From positions 1 to 64,000 of the forward strand of contig CAVDMV010000003.1 in NCBI GenBank assembly GCA_963610315.1: a DNA stretch of 64,000 bases, read 5' to 3'. The position numbers were made by a program, and so were the translations under genes. Below, in pieces: positions 17,689 through 25,895 of this stretch (position 1 is its first letter; each line of letters begins with the position of its first letter). This DNA comes from UBA3210 sp963610315. Lineage in GTDB: Bacteria; Bacillota_I; Bacilli_A; RFN20; CAG-449. Under the pieces are notes generated by a model. The model was not told where the DNA came from. It saw nothing but the letters and a program-made list of their open reading frames with translations, and searched no databases.

Positions 17689-18470
17689 ATGAAAATCAAG
17701 AAATTATTTATAGTTTTTTTTATTCCATTAACTTTACTTTGTTCTTGTACAAATGAACCATCTAGTTCATTAAATAATAATTCTAGTTCTAGTGAACAAG
17801 GAGCTAATAACGCAACATTCGAAGCATTATCAATGGAGGTAAATCTGGACAAAAATTTATTTATTATCTTTATACTCCAAAAAACGTAACTAATAATATG
17901 CCTTTAATTTTATATTTACATGGAGGAAGTGGTAAACCAACAAATAAAGAAGGTAATTTAAATTTATTAACAGACGAAGATGGATTACCAAAATTTGTTA
18001 AAGACGGTCAAGTTTCACCAAATTCATATGTTTTATTTCCCCAACTACCTTATGGACAAAGTGGTTGGAGTGACGTTAAAAATGATTTGTATTCATTTTT
18101 AAACAAAGTTATAAAAGACTTAAAATGTAATAAAGAAAGAATCTCTATTACTGGTCATTCCATGGGTGGAAAAGGAACTTGGGATATTTCTCTAGCTTAT
18201 CCAGATACCTTTTATAAAATCGCCCCTCTTTCAGGAAATGTAACATTAAATGAGGCTAATTTGAACAAGTTAAAAAATAAACCAGTATGGGCATTTGTCG
18301 GTAGTGACGATACTATTGTTGATCCACAAAGTTCAATTAATTTTATCTCATCGTTATCTAAAATAAATCCCCAAGCTAAAATAACAATAATTGAAGGTTA
18401 TACTCATTTTGATGTTCCTAATGTTTATCTATCTAGTGAATATAATTTACTTTCTTGGTTAGTTGATTAA
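17689..18470 (+). pseudogene. Lipoprotein alpha/beta-hydrolase (esterase), frameshifted
   Basis: The start at 17689 has GAGGTG six bases upstream and encodes a signal peptide with lipobox LLCSC followed by a Ser/Asn-rich linker. The frame then stops at 17887, while the neighbouring frame continues without a break from about 17823: GGKSGQKFIYYLYTPKN, LILYLHGGSG (oxyanion region), ITGHSMGGKGTW (nucleophile Ser), GSDDTIVDP (Asp) and THFDV (His). All catalytic parts are intact. One missing base between about 17811 and 17835 explains the break. It resembles PHB-depolymerase/feruloyl-esterase-like secreted esterases. This could be a true recent pseudogene, a phase-off state, or an assembly error. 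Confidence 0.82.
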
Positions 18471-18539
18471 AAATCTAAAGCACTTATAACTTAATTTACT
18501 AAGCTATCTAAGATTCTTTGTTAAAGGAATATTAACAAT

Positions 18540-18569
18540 AATTAGTAAAAGCACAATTATTTACTAATT
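18540..18569. repeat. Inverted repeat
   Basis: AATTAGTAAA-N10-TTTACTAATT, perfect 10-bp arms, between the esterase remnant and the sensor kinase. No T-run follows, so it is a regulatory palindrome or weak terminator. Confidence 0.5.
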
Positions 18570-18610
18570 TATAAGATATTTTTCACAATAAGAAGAATCT
18601 AAATATTCTA

Positions 18611-18634
18611 TTTTAATAACTTTAGTTATTAAAA
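18611..18634. promoter_or_regulatory. Palindrome upstream of the two-component pair
   Basis: TTTTAATAAC-N4-GTTATTAAAA, perfect 10-bp arms, ending 49 bases before the kinase start. The location suits a binding site for the downstream response regulator (autoregulation); this is inferred. Confidence 0.45.
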
Positions 18635-18682
18635 TTGAATAAGACTCACATATTTATTATAATTAAATCTAGGGATGAGGTT

Positions 18683-20536
18683 ATGAAAAAGGTCATTACA
18701 AGTATTGCTTATATATTTATAATCGTCGCAATATTTTTAAATGTGCTCTTTTTTTCTTTGAACACCTCTAATATTGTAAATAAAGGTATTCTTAATAAAG
18801 AAATAACTACTGATATTATTACTAACTGTAATGGTGAATGGGAGTTTTATTATAATAAATTACTTGTTCAAGATAATGTAGATATCTCCGAAACAAAAAT
18901 GGATGGTTACATTAATATTTCTAAGCAATGGACTTCTCTATCAACTAAAGAAAATCCTATATCAAAAAAAGGATATGGAACATATCGAATAATAATTGAT
19001 GAACTAGTAGAAAAAGATGTCGTTCGTTTCGTTAAGACACCTACTAACGTACCTATATATGTATACGCGAATGGTAAGAAGATTGCTTCCTCAGGAAAAG
19101 TTGGTAAAACGTACGAAGATAGTAAACCTTCAAGTACTTTTGAATTTATGGATTCGTACTTATTAGATAAAACACAAGAAGTCGAAATCATTATCGAAGT
19201 TGGCTATAACATTTTTGGAGGAATTGACTTTGTTCCTTCTATTACCACGACTAATTATAAAGATATTTCTGTTGAATTATATAAACATATTGGGATTACA
19301 ACCACGATTCTTTTATTAGCCTTATGCGTAGTTGAATTCGTTTCTTTTATTAAAATTTATGATTCTACTGTATATACCTTTAATACCGTTGTCACTTTAT
19401 TATTTTTATTCTTAGTAACTCCATATAGTAATAATATCTTTGCTAGTTATAATTTCTTTATATTACCGTTTATTCAAAGTGGATTAAACTTCTTATTTTA
19501 TTCATTATTCCTTCTTTCCATGCATTTCTTCTTAAGATATACCTACAAAGATAAGATGCCACGAAAAGAATTAATCTTACATTTTGTTTTTCTTTTTATC
19601 ATTAATTTAATCTATATTTTCTTAATTCCTAGTAATATGCAAATTATTCCATTCGCAGCATTAACTATATTTTATATTTTTACATTCTTTGCCTTTACTT
19701 ATTTCAATAAAGAGAAGAACGAATTTAACGCTACTTTTTATCATATTAAATTGATCATTTATTTAACTATATGTGCAGAATTAATTATTAATCTTCAACC
19801 TATTATTCTAAATCTAAAATCCAATGTTTCTACTTCCATTTGTTTCTTTTTAATTATTATTACTTATATCTTAATTTATCTTTCTTTCATCATAAGAACA
19901 TATAAACAAGCAATCAATGGATTTAAACTAGAAGTTACAAATCAAAACTTAAATATGATTATCTTAAAAAATCAAATTAAGCCTCACTTCGTTTTTAATG
20001 TTTTAAATATCATTAAAGCTTTATATCATAAAGATGTAGAAAAAGGTGATTTAGCCTTAGATTTATTTTCTACACATTTAAGATACAATGTTAATACATG
20101 TAAAACTAACCTCATTAATTTTAATGATGAATTAAAAAATATTTATAACTTAGTAGAATTAGAAAACCTCATTAAAAACGAAGAAATTAACATTATCTAT
20201 AATATTGATTATATTGATTTTCAAGTGCCTATTCTTTCACTTGAACCATTCGTTGAAAATACTATTAAGTATAGTATGATCACTCAAAAGGAAGATGGAT
20301 ATATTGAAATTTCTTCTTATCTAGAAGATGATAAAATAATTATTACTATCGTTGATAACGGCGTTGGTTTTGATAAAAAAGCAATCAAAGAAACTTCAAA
20401 TGGCATTAATAATACGATTGAAAGATTTAAAATATTACTTAATGCAAAAGTTGATATTGATACTGAACCTAATAAAGGTGTACAAGTAAAAATAACTATT
20501 CCAAGAGGTGATAAAAATGAAAATAATCATAGTTGA
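18683..20536 (+). CDS. 7TMR-DISM/LytS-type sensor histidine kinase
   Basis: A 617-residue membrane kinase. The start at 18683 is preceded by GATGAGG. TM1 (about residues 4-24) leads into an extracellular domain (about 30-190) with GEWEFYYNKLL, the signature opening of 7TMR-DISM extracellular domains, which often bind carbohydrate. Seven further hydrophobic helices span about 205-415. The cytosolic part has LKNQIKPHFVFN with phospho-acceptor His near residue 435 (LytS/His_kinase family) and the HATPase box DNGVGFD near 558. The response regulator gene overlaps by 20 bases. The ligand is unknown; the fold suggests an extracellular small molecule or sugar. Confidence 0.88.
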   Translation: MKKVITSIAYIFIIVAIFLNVLFFSLNTSNIVNKGILNKEITTDIITNCNGEWEFYYNKLLVQDNVDISETKMDGYINISKQWTSLSTKENPISKKGYGTYRIIIDELVEKDVVRFVKTPTNVPIYVYANGKKIASSGKVGKTYEDSKPSSTFEFMDSYLLDKTQEVEIIIEVGYNIFGGIDFVPSITTTNYKDISVELYKHIGITTTILLLALCVVEFVSFIKIYDSTVYTFNTVVTLLFLFLVTPYSNNIFASYNFFILPFIQSGLNFLFYSLFLLSMHFFLRYTYKDKMPRKELILHFVFLFIINLIYIFLIPSNMQIIPFAALTIFYIFTFFAFTYFNKEKNEFNATFYHIKLIIYLTICAELIINLQPIILNLKSNVSTSICFFLIIITYILIYLSFIIRTYKQAINGFKLEVTNQNLNMIILKNQIKPHFVFNVLNIIKALYHKDVEKGDLALDLFSTHLRYNVNTCKTNLINFNDELKNIYNLVELENLIKNEEINIIYNIDYIDFQVPILSLEPFVENTIKYSMITQKEDGYIEISSYLEDDKIIITIVDNGVGFDKKAIKETSNGINNTIERFKILLNAKVDIDTEPNKGVQVKITIPRGDKNENNHS

Positions 20537-21302
20537 CGATGATATTGTTACATTACAATCATTACTTAATGATTTAATCGATGTAAATGATATCGAATTC
20601 AAATTTTTTAAAGATAATAAAGAAGCAATATTACGTTATGTTGAGGAGAATAATATTGATAAAGCTCTTCTTGATATTAATATGCCAGGCATTAACGGCA
20701 TTGATCTAGCGAAAGAACTTGTAAAAATTAATCCTGATTTCAAAATTTCTTTTTTAACTGGTCTAAGTATTACACTAGAAGATATTGATCAAAGTATTAA
20801 AAAGAATATCATTTCCATTATCTATAAACCATATCGAGGGGATGATTTAAACCAATATCTTAAATTATTACATAATTCCACTACGTATCTAGAAGCAAAA
20901 ATGTTTAATACTTTCGATTGTTACGTCGATAATAAAATCATTAATTTTTCTAGTAAAAAATCAAAAGAATTATTCGCTCTTTTACTCGCATATAATGGTA
21001 AAACATTAGATATGTATGATGCAATTTCTCAATTATGGCCAGATCACAACGTCGATAAAGCTAAAATTCTTTATCGAGATGCCGTATGGAGACTTAGAAA
21101 AACTCTCGAAGAATATTCGCTTAAATGTGTAACTTTCTCTCGAGGTAGTTTGTTCTTAGATAAACGAACCATTCATTGTGATTATTATGATTATTTAAAA
21201 GGCAAGAATAATCTTTACAATGGATCATTTTGTAAATCATATGAATTCGCGAGTGAATATATCGCTTATCTAGATATTTTAAAGATGCAAAGAGAAAAAT
21301 AA
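20517..21302 (+). CDS. Response regulator with SARP/BTAD-like winged-helix output
   Basis: A 262-residue partner of the preceding kinase. The receiver domain (1-120) has acidic pocket IVDDD, phospho-acceptor Asp53 in LLDINMPG, and Lys in IYKPY near 105. Residues 135-235 form a winged helix of the OmpR/SARP type (KSKELFALLLAYNGKTLD, then DAVWRLRKTLEEY). A short C-terminal helix follows, shorter than full BTAD domains. The ATG at 20517 has AGAGGTG before it; a GTG three codons upstream is less likely. A terminator follows directly. Likely targets include its own operon, given the palindromes at 18540 and 18611. Confidence 0.88.
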   Translation: MKIIIVDDDIVTLQSLLNDLIDVNDIEFKFFKDNKEAILRYVEENNIDKALLDINMPGINGIDLAKELVKINPDFKISFLTGLSITLEDIDQSIKKNIISIIYKPYRGDDLNQYLKLLHNSTTYLEAKMFNTFDCYVDNKIINFSSKKSKELFALLLAYNGKTLDMYDAISQLWPDHNVDKAKILYRDAVWRLRKTLEEYSLKCVTFSRGSLFLDKRTIHCDYYDYLKGKNNLYNGSFCKSYEFASEYIAYLDILKMQREK

Positions 21303-21327
21303 TCTCAAACTGAGATTATTTTTTTGC
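21301..21327 (+). terminator. Terminator of the kinase/regulator operon
   Basis: AATCTCA/TGAGATT stem plus a T-run. The first arm begins inside the stop codon of the regulator. Confidence 0.8.
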
Positions 21328-21335
21328 TTTTAAAA

Positions 21336-21362
21336 AGGAATGTCCCCATTAGGAGCATTCCT
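21336..21362 (-). terminator. Terminator of the SPFH operon
   Basis: AGGAATG/CATTCCT stem with T-rich tail on the minus strand, 66 bases after the last gene of the operon. Confidence 0.75.
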
Positions 21363-21428
21363 TATTTTCAATGTGTATTATTCTTTACACTGCTTAGAAT
21401 TATAAAAGAACGAAACCAATTTCTAATA

Positions 21429-22241
21429 CTATTCTGCTTTTGAATTTAATAAATTTTTAATACATTTAACTTGTGATTCAGCATCATCACCATACATTGG
21501 GAAAATTGCTTTATCGCCAGAATATGTTAATTGAACATAACGATCGGTAATTTCTTCATTTGAATGTTTATTTTTACGTGTTAATTCAACTGTTTTAATA
21601 CCTCCAACATGTTTATAGAAAACTTCTTCGGCTGCGAATGTTTCTTTTCTATCATAGAAATTGTTAGTTGAAGAAGCAACAATTAATTGCTTTACTGTAT
21701 ATAAGAAGAATCTAAAATCAACAATTGAAGCTACTTTCTTGTTTTTAACACATGTATACCAACCATTTTCAAAATCATAACCCCAAATAAATCCAGGTGC
21801 ATGTTCTTTAACTTCACCGACTGAATAACCAGTTTTATTTAATACTTCTTTAAATAATTTTGATTTATAAATTTTTTTCATTGCTTCTTTAGTTAACGCA
21901 TTTTTTGATTCACTAGAAATTTGTTCACTCCAAGCATCAATAATTGCAAGTTCATCTTCATCCCAAGTAGCTTCATCTGTAAAATATGAAGTGATCATAT
22001 TAGAATATTCAGTTACTAATTCTTCTTCATATTTTGCAACTTTAGCATTAAATTCTTCTAATTTTTGTTGATATTTTTTCTTCTTTAAAGATCTAATGAG
22101 AGGAATTGCAATCCAATGCCAAGGCATAATCCAAACAATTAATCCTCTTTTTTTAAAGACAGGAGCTTTAGGTGCTTCTCCTAAACCACAATTTACAGTA
22201 AATAAGTCTTTAATTCTTTTATCAGTCATTTTAATTTCCAT
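21429..22241 (-). CDS. Uncharacterised membrane-associated protein in SPFH operon
   Basis: A 270-residue protein I do not recognise. A short N-terminal region precedes a hydrophobic hairpin (about residues 33-50, GLIVWIMPWHWIAIPLI) and a Lys-rich helix with heptad character (52-95), then a mixed alpha/beta region with many Trp/Tyr (GFIWGYDFENGWYTC near 150). No enzyme motif. Last gene of a four-gene minus-strand operon, 15 bases after the zinc-ribbon protein. It probably sits on the inner face of the membrane as part of the same complex. An alternative in-frame start lies four codons downstream. Confidence 0.7.
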   Translation of the reverse strand: MEIKMTDKRIKDLFTVNCGLGEAPKAPVFKKRGLIVWIMPWHWIAIPLIRSLKKKKYQQKLEEFNAKVAKYEEELVTEYSNMITSYFTDEATWDEDELAIIDAWSEQISSESKNALTKEAMKKIYKSKLFKEVLNKTGYSVGEVKEHAPGFIWGYDFENGWYTCVKNKKVASIVDFRFFLYTVKQLIVASSTNNFYDRKETFAAEEVFYKHVGGIKTVELTRKNKHSNEEITDRYVQLTYSGDKAIFPMYGDDAESQVKCIKNLLNSKAE

Positions 22242-22256
22242 ATTTTAATTTCCTTT

Positions 22257-22943
22257 CTAATTTAAAGCTGATGGTTTCGTCACTTTTAACATTTTAAATA
22301 AAGCATCAATGTCACCGTAATGGGCAGAGCTTAGTTTAACCTCCTGGAGTAATTTTCTATATGAAGGAATCATTATTCTTCCACGAGATTCATAATAATC
22401 ATATTGAATATAAGCTTTTAACATTTTATAAATCGCCGCTTTATCAATATCTTCTTCAAATCCGATTGCAGTATCACAATTTTCTAAAGCTAATTTAACA
22501 TCTGTTTCTTTAGATAATCTTGGAGCTTTTCCTCCTAAACGAGCAATCGCTTGTAAATAATAAATTTCTGGAACATAAGCATCTATTTCTTTAGCTTTAT
22601 CTAATGTTTTTGTCGCGTCTAAATAGCCTCCTGAAACTACATAAAGGGCACTTAGAGAAGCAAGCATTTGAACATTTTCCGGTTCCTTAGATATATTCTC
22701 TTTAGTAATTCTAATTTGTGAAATTACCTTAGGCATTTCTCCATTATTATCCTTATATAAATCTTTAGGCATAGTTGGAACTAATTCACTATCACAATAA
22801 TTACATTTATACATTGAGCTAGGGGACGAAGGATCATCATAATTTTCATCTCTAACAACTCTTTTCACTCTTCCACGAATATCACTTTCTACTGAACACG
22901 AATTCTTACAATTAATACATTTATATTGAAATATATTTCCCAT
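22257..22943 (-). CDS. Zinc-ribbon and TPR-like protein
   Basis: 228 residues. Two CxxC pairs (YKCINCKN near residue 8 and YKCNYCDS near residue 45) build one zinc ribbon; the rest is alpha-helical repeats of TPR/Sel1 type (about residues 70-200, with two visible units beginning NVQMLASLSALY and EIYYLQAIARL). No membrane segment. The start has CTAGGAGG. The combination suggests an adaptor that links the SPFH protein, which carries its own zinc ribbons, to other partners. It resembles the style of YdjG-like proteins of Bacillus envelope-stress operons, but homology is not certain. Confidence 0.72.
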   Translation of the reverse strand: MGNIFQYKCINCKNSCSVESDIRGRVKRVVRDENYDDPSSPSSMYKCNYCDSELVPTMPKDLYKDNNGEMPKVISQIRITKENISKEPENVQMLASLSALYVVSGGYLDATKTLDKAKEIDAYVPEIYYLQAIARLGGKAPRLSKETDVKLALENCDTAIGFEEDIDKAAIYKMLKAYIQYDYYESRGRIMIPSYRKLLQEVKLSSAHYGDIDALFKMLKVTKPSALN

Positions 22944-22951
22944 AATACCTC

Positions 22952-23656
22952 CTAGTACCGACGATTTACTTGTCTTCTATAAGAAAGTAAACCTTCAATC
23001 TTACTTATTTGATTACTAACATCTTGTGGCGAGGCACTAGCTTGTAACATTTCATTTAAAACATCAATGGCAAGATTAATATCTTGATCAACGTTCGCGG
23101 CATTATCATTAGTCGTTAATCCTATTCCGCGACATTTTGTTACTAAAGTAGATAAGCGATCCTTAATTTTATAATCATAATTAGAGGCATAAATCATATT
23201 AATTGAAGAAGCGACTTGTCTTTTATATTGCACTGTTGCTTTTTCTTCTTTTAAGTTATTTTCAATGTGTTTATTAATAACTTTAAGTCTAGTGAGTAAT
23301 AAGATGAGTACTAATGTCACTGGAATTTGTATTAAGTGGAAATATCCTAAAAAAGACGGCACAGTATTTCCTGAATAATATAAACTTACCATCACAATAT
23401 AGAGAAGAGTTGAATAAACTAATTGTCCTAAAAAATAGATACTAAATATTTCATTCATTCTCGGAAAGAAAGATAACGTCGTTAATTTCTTTACCCCTAT
23501 AAAAACAAATGAAGTTATGATGTACGCGAAAGTTAGAAATGAAAAATTAAGCCAGTAAGTCAAACAATTAACCATAAAGAAGAAAGTAACAATTAAATAA
23601 ATAGAATATAAAACAGTTTGACCGATAAATCGGTATGTTAAATTACGAAATATCAT
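22952..23656 (-). CDS. Four-helix membrane protein of SPFH operon
   Basis: 234 residues. Four hydrophobic helices are visible (about residues 10-32, 35-53, 68-92, 100-122) in two hairpins, followed by a cytosolic C-terminal tail of about 110 residues with helical, coiled-coil-like character. The start has GGAGG six bases upstream and begins 2 bases after the SPFH stop. No recognised family; by position it resembles YdjH, the membrane partner in the Bacillus ydjFGHI operon. Probably the anchor for the SPFH and zinc-ribbon proteins. Confidence 0.72.
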   Translation of the reverse strand: MIFRNLTYRFIGQTVLYSIYLIVTFFFMVNCLTYWLNFSFLTFAYIITSFVFIGVKKLTTLSFFPRMNEIFSIYFLGQLVYSTLLYIVMVSLYYSGNTVPSFLGYFHLIQIPVTLVLILLLTRLKVINKHIENNLKEEKATVQYKRQVASSINMIYASNYDYKIKDRLSTLVTKCRGIGLTTNDNAANVDQDINLAIDVLNEMLQASASPQDVSNQISKIEGLLSYRRQVNRRY

Positions 23657-23658
23657 TG

Positions 23659-24870
23659 TTAACCTCCTATCTTACTTCCACACGACGAACAGAACTTCGC
23701 GTTAGGTTCATTTTTTGCTCCGCAGTTAGTGCAGAATATTTCTTGTTGTTTTGCTACAAATGGAGATCCACACGAAGGACAGAACTTTGAGCCTACTGGA
23801 ACTTCATTTCCGCATTTTGCGCATACATTATTAGTTTGAAGATTCATCTTTGTTCCACAATGAGGACAAAATAAGCTATTTTGAGGAACCATTGAAGAAC
23901 AGTTTGGACATATTCCTCCTGGACTTACATTTTGGCCTTGAGGAGGGACTTGATTTTGCGAATTAGCTCTATCTTTCATATTTCCCATCATTCCGCCGAT
24001 TGAAGAACCGATTGTTGTTGCATAAGCTAAACCTAAGCCTAGATTCATCGCTTGACCCGTCGCTTCATTTTGAACCGCCCCTTCAAGAACTTTTCTTTGA
24101 GTTTCAGTTTCATAAGTCTTACCATACATTCTATCTAAGGCAATATCTTGTTGTCTTTGAGCTGCTTCGTTAGTGAACTTTTGAAGTTTTTCATAATCTT
24201 CATCAGAAATTTGAATTGCTTTAATGGAGAAATTCTTTAGAGTAAAACCATAAGCTTCAAATATCCCTTCTTCATCAATCTTTCTTCTTACTTTTTCTGA
24301 TATTTCATTGTAATAACCTTCAATACCATATAGATCAATTTTTAATTCTCTAATAGTTCCCGCCATCGTAGAAATTACTAGTTCTTGTAATTTATCTTTA
24401 ATAAAATCTTGTAATTGAAACTTAGTAAATGATGTATAGCCACTTCGCGTTCCCATTTGACCAATAGTCTTAGTAATAAGAAGATTTGAATCACTAATAC
24501 CTAAAGAATATGATCCTCTTGCCCCTGCTTTAAAAGCTAAAGGTGTCACTGAGTCTTTAATTGTAAAAGGAGTATTAGTTCCCCAGTTAAGTGATAAATC
24601 GCGATCCTTATTAATAAAATATAATTTTGCATGGAATGTATTATCCCCATATAGCGAATAATCTCCATGCATAATTTCAGGAAGTAAACTAGTGTTAAGA
24701 ACGTATCTACCTTCAACAAATGGTTCTCCTAAAGCGACCCCGTCACGAATAAATACCGCTTCTTGGCCTACTTGAACTGTTAAGACTGAGTTAACGTAAA
24801 AATCTTCAACTTCCCAAAGATGCACTAGTTCATCTTTTTCAAAATTATATTGAGCTGAGGTAAGTCCCAT
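23659..24870 (-). CDS. SPFH-domain protein with C-terminal zinc ribbons (YdjI-like)
   Basis: 403 residues. Residues 20-240 form an SPFH/band-7 domain of the virion-core/YdjI type (LTVQVGQEAVFIRDG near residue 31, GFTLKNFSIKAIQISDEDYEKL near 207). A Gly/Ala-rich helix with membrane-hugging character follows (about 270-300), then a Gln/Pro linker and three zinc ribbons with CPNC..CPHC, CAKC..CPSC and CTNC..CSSC pairs. SPFH proteins form ring or cage scaffolds on membranes. First gene of the operon; AAAGGAG before the start. In Bacillus the relatives work in envelope stress with the PspA homologue YdjF; no pspA is present here. Confidence 0.85.
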   Translation of the reverse strand: MGLTSAQYNFEKDELVHLWEVEDFYVNSVLTVQVGQEAVFIRDGVALGEPFVEGRYVLNTSLLPEIMHGDYSLYGDNTFHAKLYFINKDRDLSLNWGTNTPFTIKDSVTPLAFKAGARGSYSLGISDSNLLITKTIGQMGTRSGYTSFTKFQLQDFIKDKLQELVISTMAGTIRELKIDLYGIEGYYNEISEKVRRKIDEEGIFEAYGFTLKNFSIKAIQISDEDYEKLQKFTNEAAQRQQDIALDRMYGKTYETETQRKVLEGAVQNEATGQAMNLGLGLAYATTIGSSIGGMMGNMKDRANSQNQVPPQGQNVSPGGICPNCSSMVPQNSLFCPHCGTKMNLQTNNVCAKCGNEVPVGSKFCPSCGSPFVAKQQEIFCTNCGAKNEPNAKFCSSCGSKIGG

Positions 24871-25069
24871 AATTCATCTCTCCTTTTTAACTTTTTTAGA
24901 TATTTAAATAAGGTATTCTAATTAAGAAAAAGAAATTATCGCTAATCCCATCTTTCTTAAATCTAAGACTATATTAATCCGCGTAGTGCTTGATATTTGC
25001 TTAAATAACGCTAAAGAAGTGCTTGAAAATCAATTTTTTTCAAAAAAATTTAACTTTTTTATTAAAAGT
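24871..25069 (-). promoter_or_regulatory. Upstream region of the SPFH operon with direct repeat
   Basis: No gene here. AGTGCTTGA occurs twice on the plus strand (24985-24993 and 25018-25026), 33 bp apart, about three helical turns, a spacing suited to a dimeric activator. I could not place a convincing sigma-A -35/-10 pair, so an alternative sigma factor or activator is possible. Confidence 0.4.
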
Positions 25070-25121
25070 AATATAAAAAAGTTGTAGATTAAACTAATTC
25101 GTTCAGTTAACCTACAACTTT
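25070..25121 (-). terminator. Terminator of the transglutaminase-like gene
   Basis: Ten-bp outer stem AAAGTTGTAG/CTACAACTTT with inner pairing, followed on the minus strand by TTTTTT. Confidence 0.75.
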
Positions 25122-25162
25122 AGGATGCAAATTATTATTCGTTATTAGTGATATTAAATCTT

Positions 25163-25864
25163 TTATTTTAAATTACGTATCTTCTTTACATTGTGATTCA
25201 TTAAGTGACGACCAAGATGAGAATAAATAAAAGATTTAAAAAAAGACATTTCTTGACCATGCTCTAATAAAAGTTCATCAGGACTATCATAAATACCAAA
25301 ATCTTGATTTATTCCTTCACTTTGAATATATGTATTATTGTAATTAAAATCAATAACAGGATGAAATAAATCTTTAACCGCGACTCCATAGCCGCAGAAA
25401 GGTCCCGTACAGTCCTTATTTTTGTTTTGTAATTTTTCTAGATAAGTTTTATCTAATATGAAGGCTTCAAGTTCATACCAAGTGCCTTCTAAATAAACCT
25501 CTATCCAACTATGGAAGACATTATGCGGAGCTAATTTATATACAATACCAGTCATCGCACCTTTTTGTAATTTCTTATCGATAGTAAAGCCATGTATTCT
25601 ACAAGGGATATTACATCCACGTAAAAGGGCCATAAATAATGTTCCTTTAGTGTTACATTGGCCAAATCCATCTTTAAGAACCTCAGAAGCTTTAATCTCG
25701 TCAGACGTATTATATCAAAAAAGAATTTCATCACGAACAAAATTATAAATCGATTTTATTCGTTCAAATTCATTTTCTTTAAGCCATGAACGTTCTTCAA
25801 TTAAAGAACGTATACTTAAAGATGAGAAATCTAGCATATTTGTCTCTTTTAAATATCTTTCCAT
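25163..25864 (-). pseudogene. Transglutaminase-like protein with in-frame TGA
   Basis: The reading frame from the ATG at 25864 to 25163 is 233 residues with a single interruption, TGA at 25715-25717 (codon 50), in a context reading RDEILF-stop-YNTSD. Transglutaminase-like relatives usually have Gly here, so GGA to TGA, one base, explains it. The rest is intact: catalytic Cys in GFGQCNTKG (about residue 66), His in NVFHSWIEVY (about residue 115) and the following acidic residue in the WYELEAF strand. Other genes here use TGA as stop and TGG for Trp, so recoding is unlikely. The terminator is intact. Probably a recent nonsense pseudogene; an ATG after the stop could yield a truncated product of 156 residues. 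Confidence 0.85.
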
Positions 25865-25895
25865 GTTACCTCCCTTACTATGAGATACGATTTTA

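Noticed and set aside
25715..25717. UGA recoded as Gly or Trp
   Set aside because: Other genes in the window end with TGA and use TGG for Trp and GGN for Gly, so a code change is not supported; a nonsense mutation is simpler.
25552..25740. 62-codon minus-strand ORF at the transglutaminase-like locus
   Set aside because: Out of frame with the conserved catalytic segments; the real frame contains one TGA.
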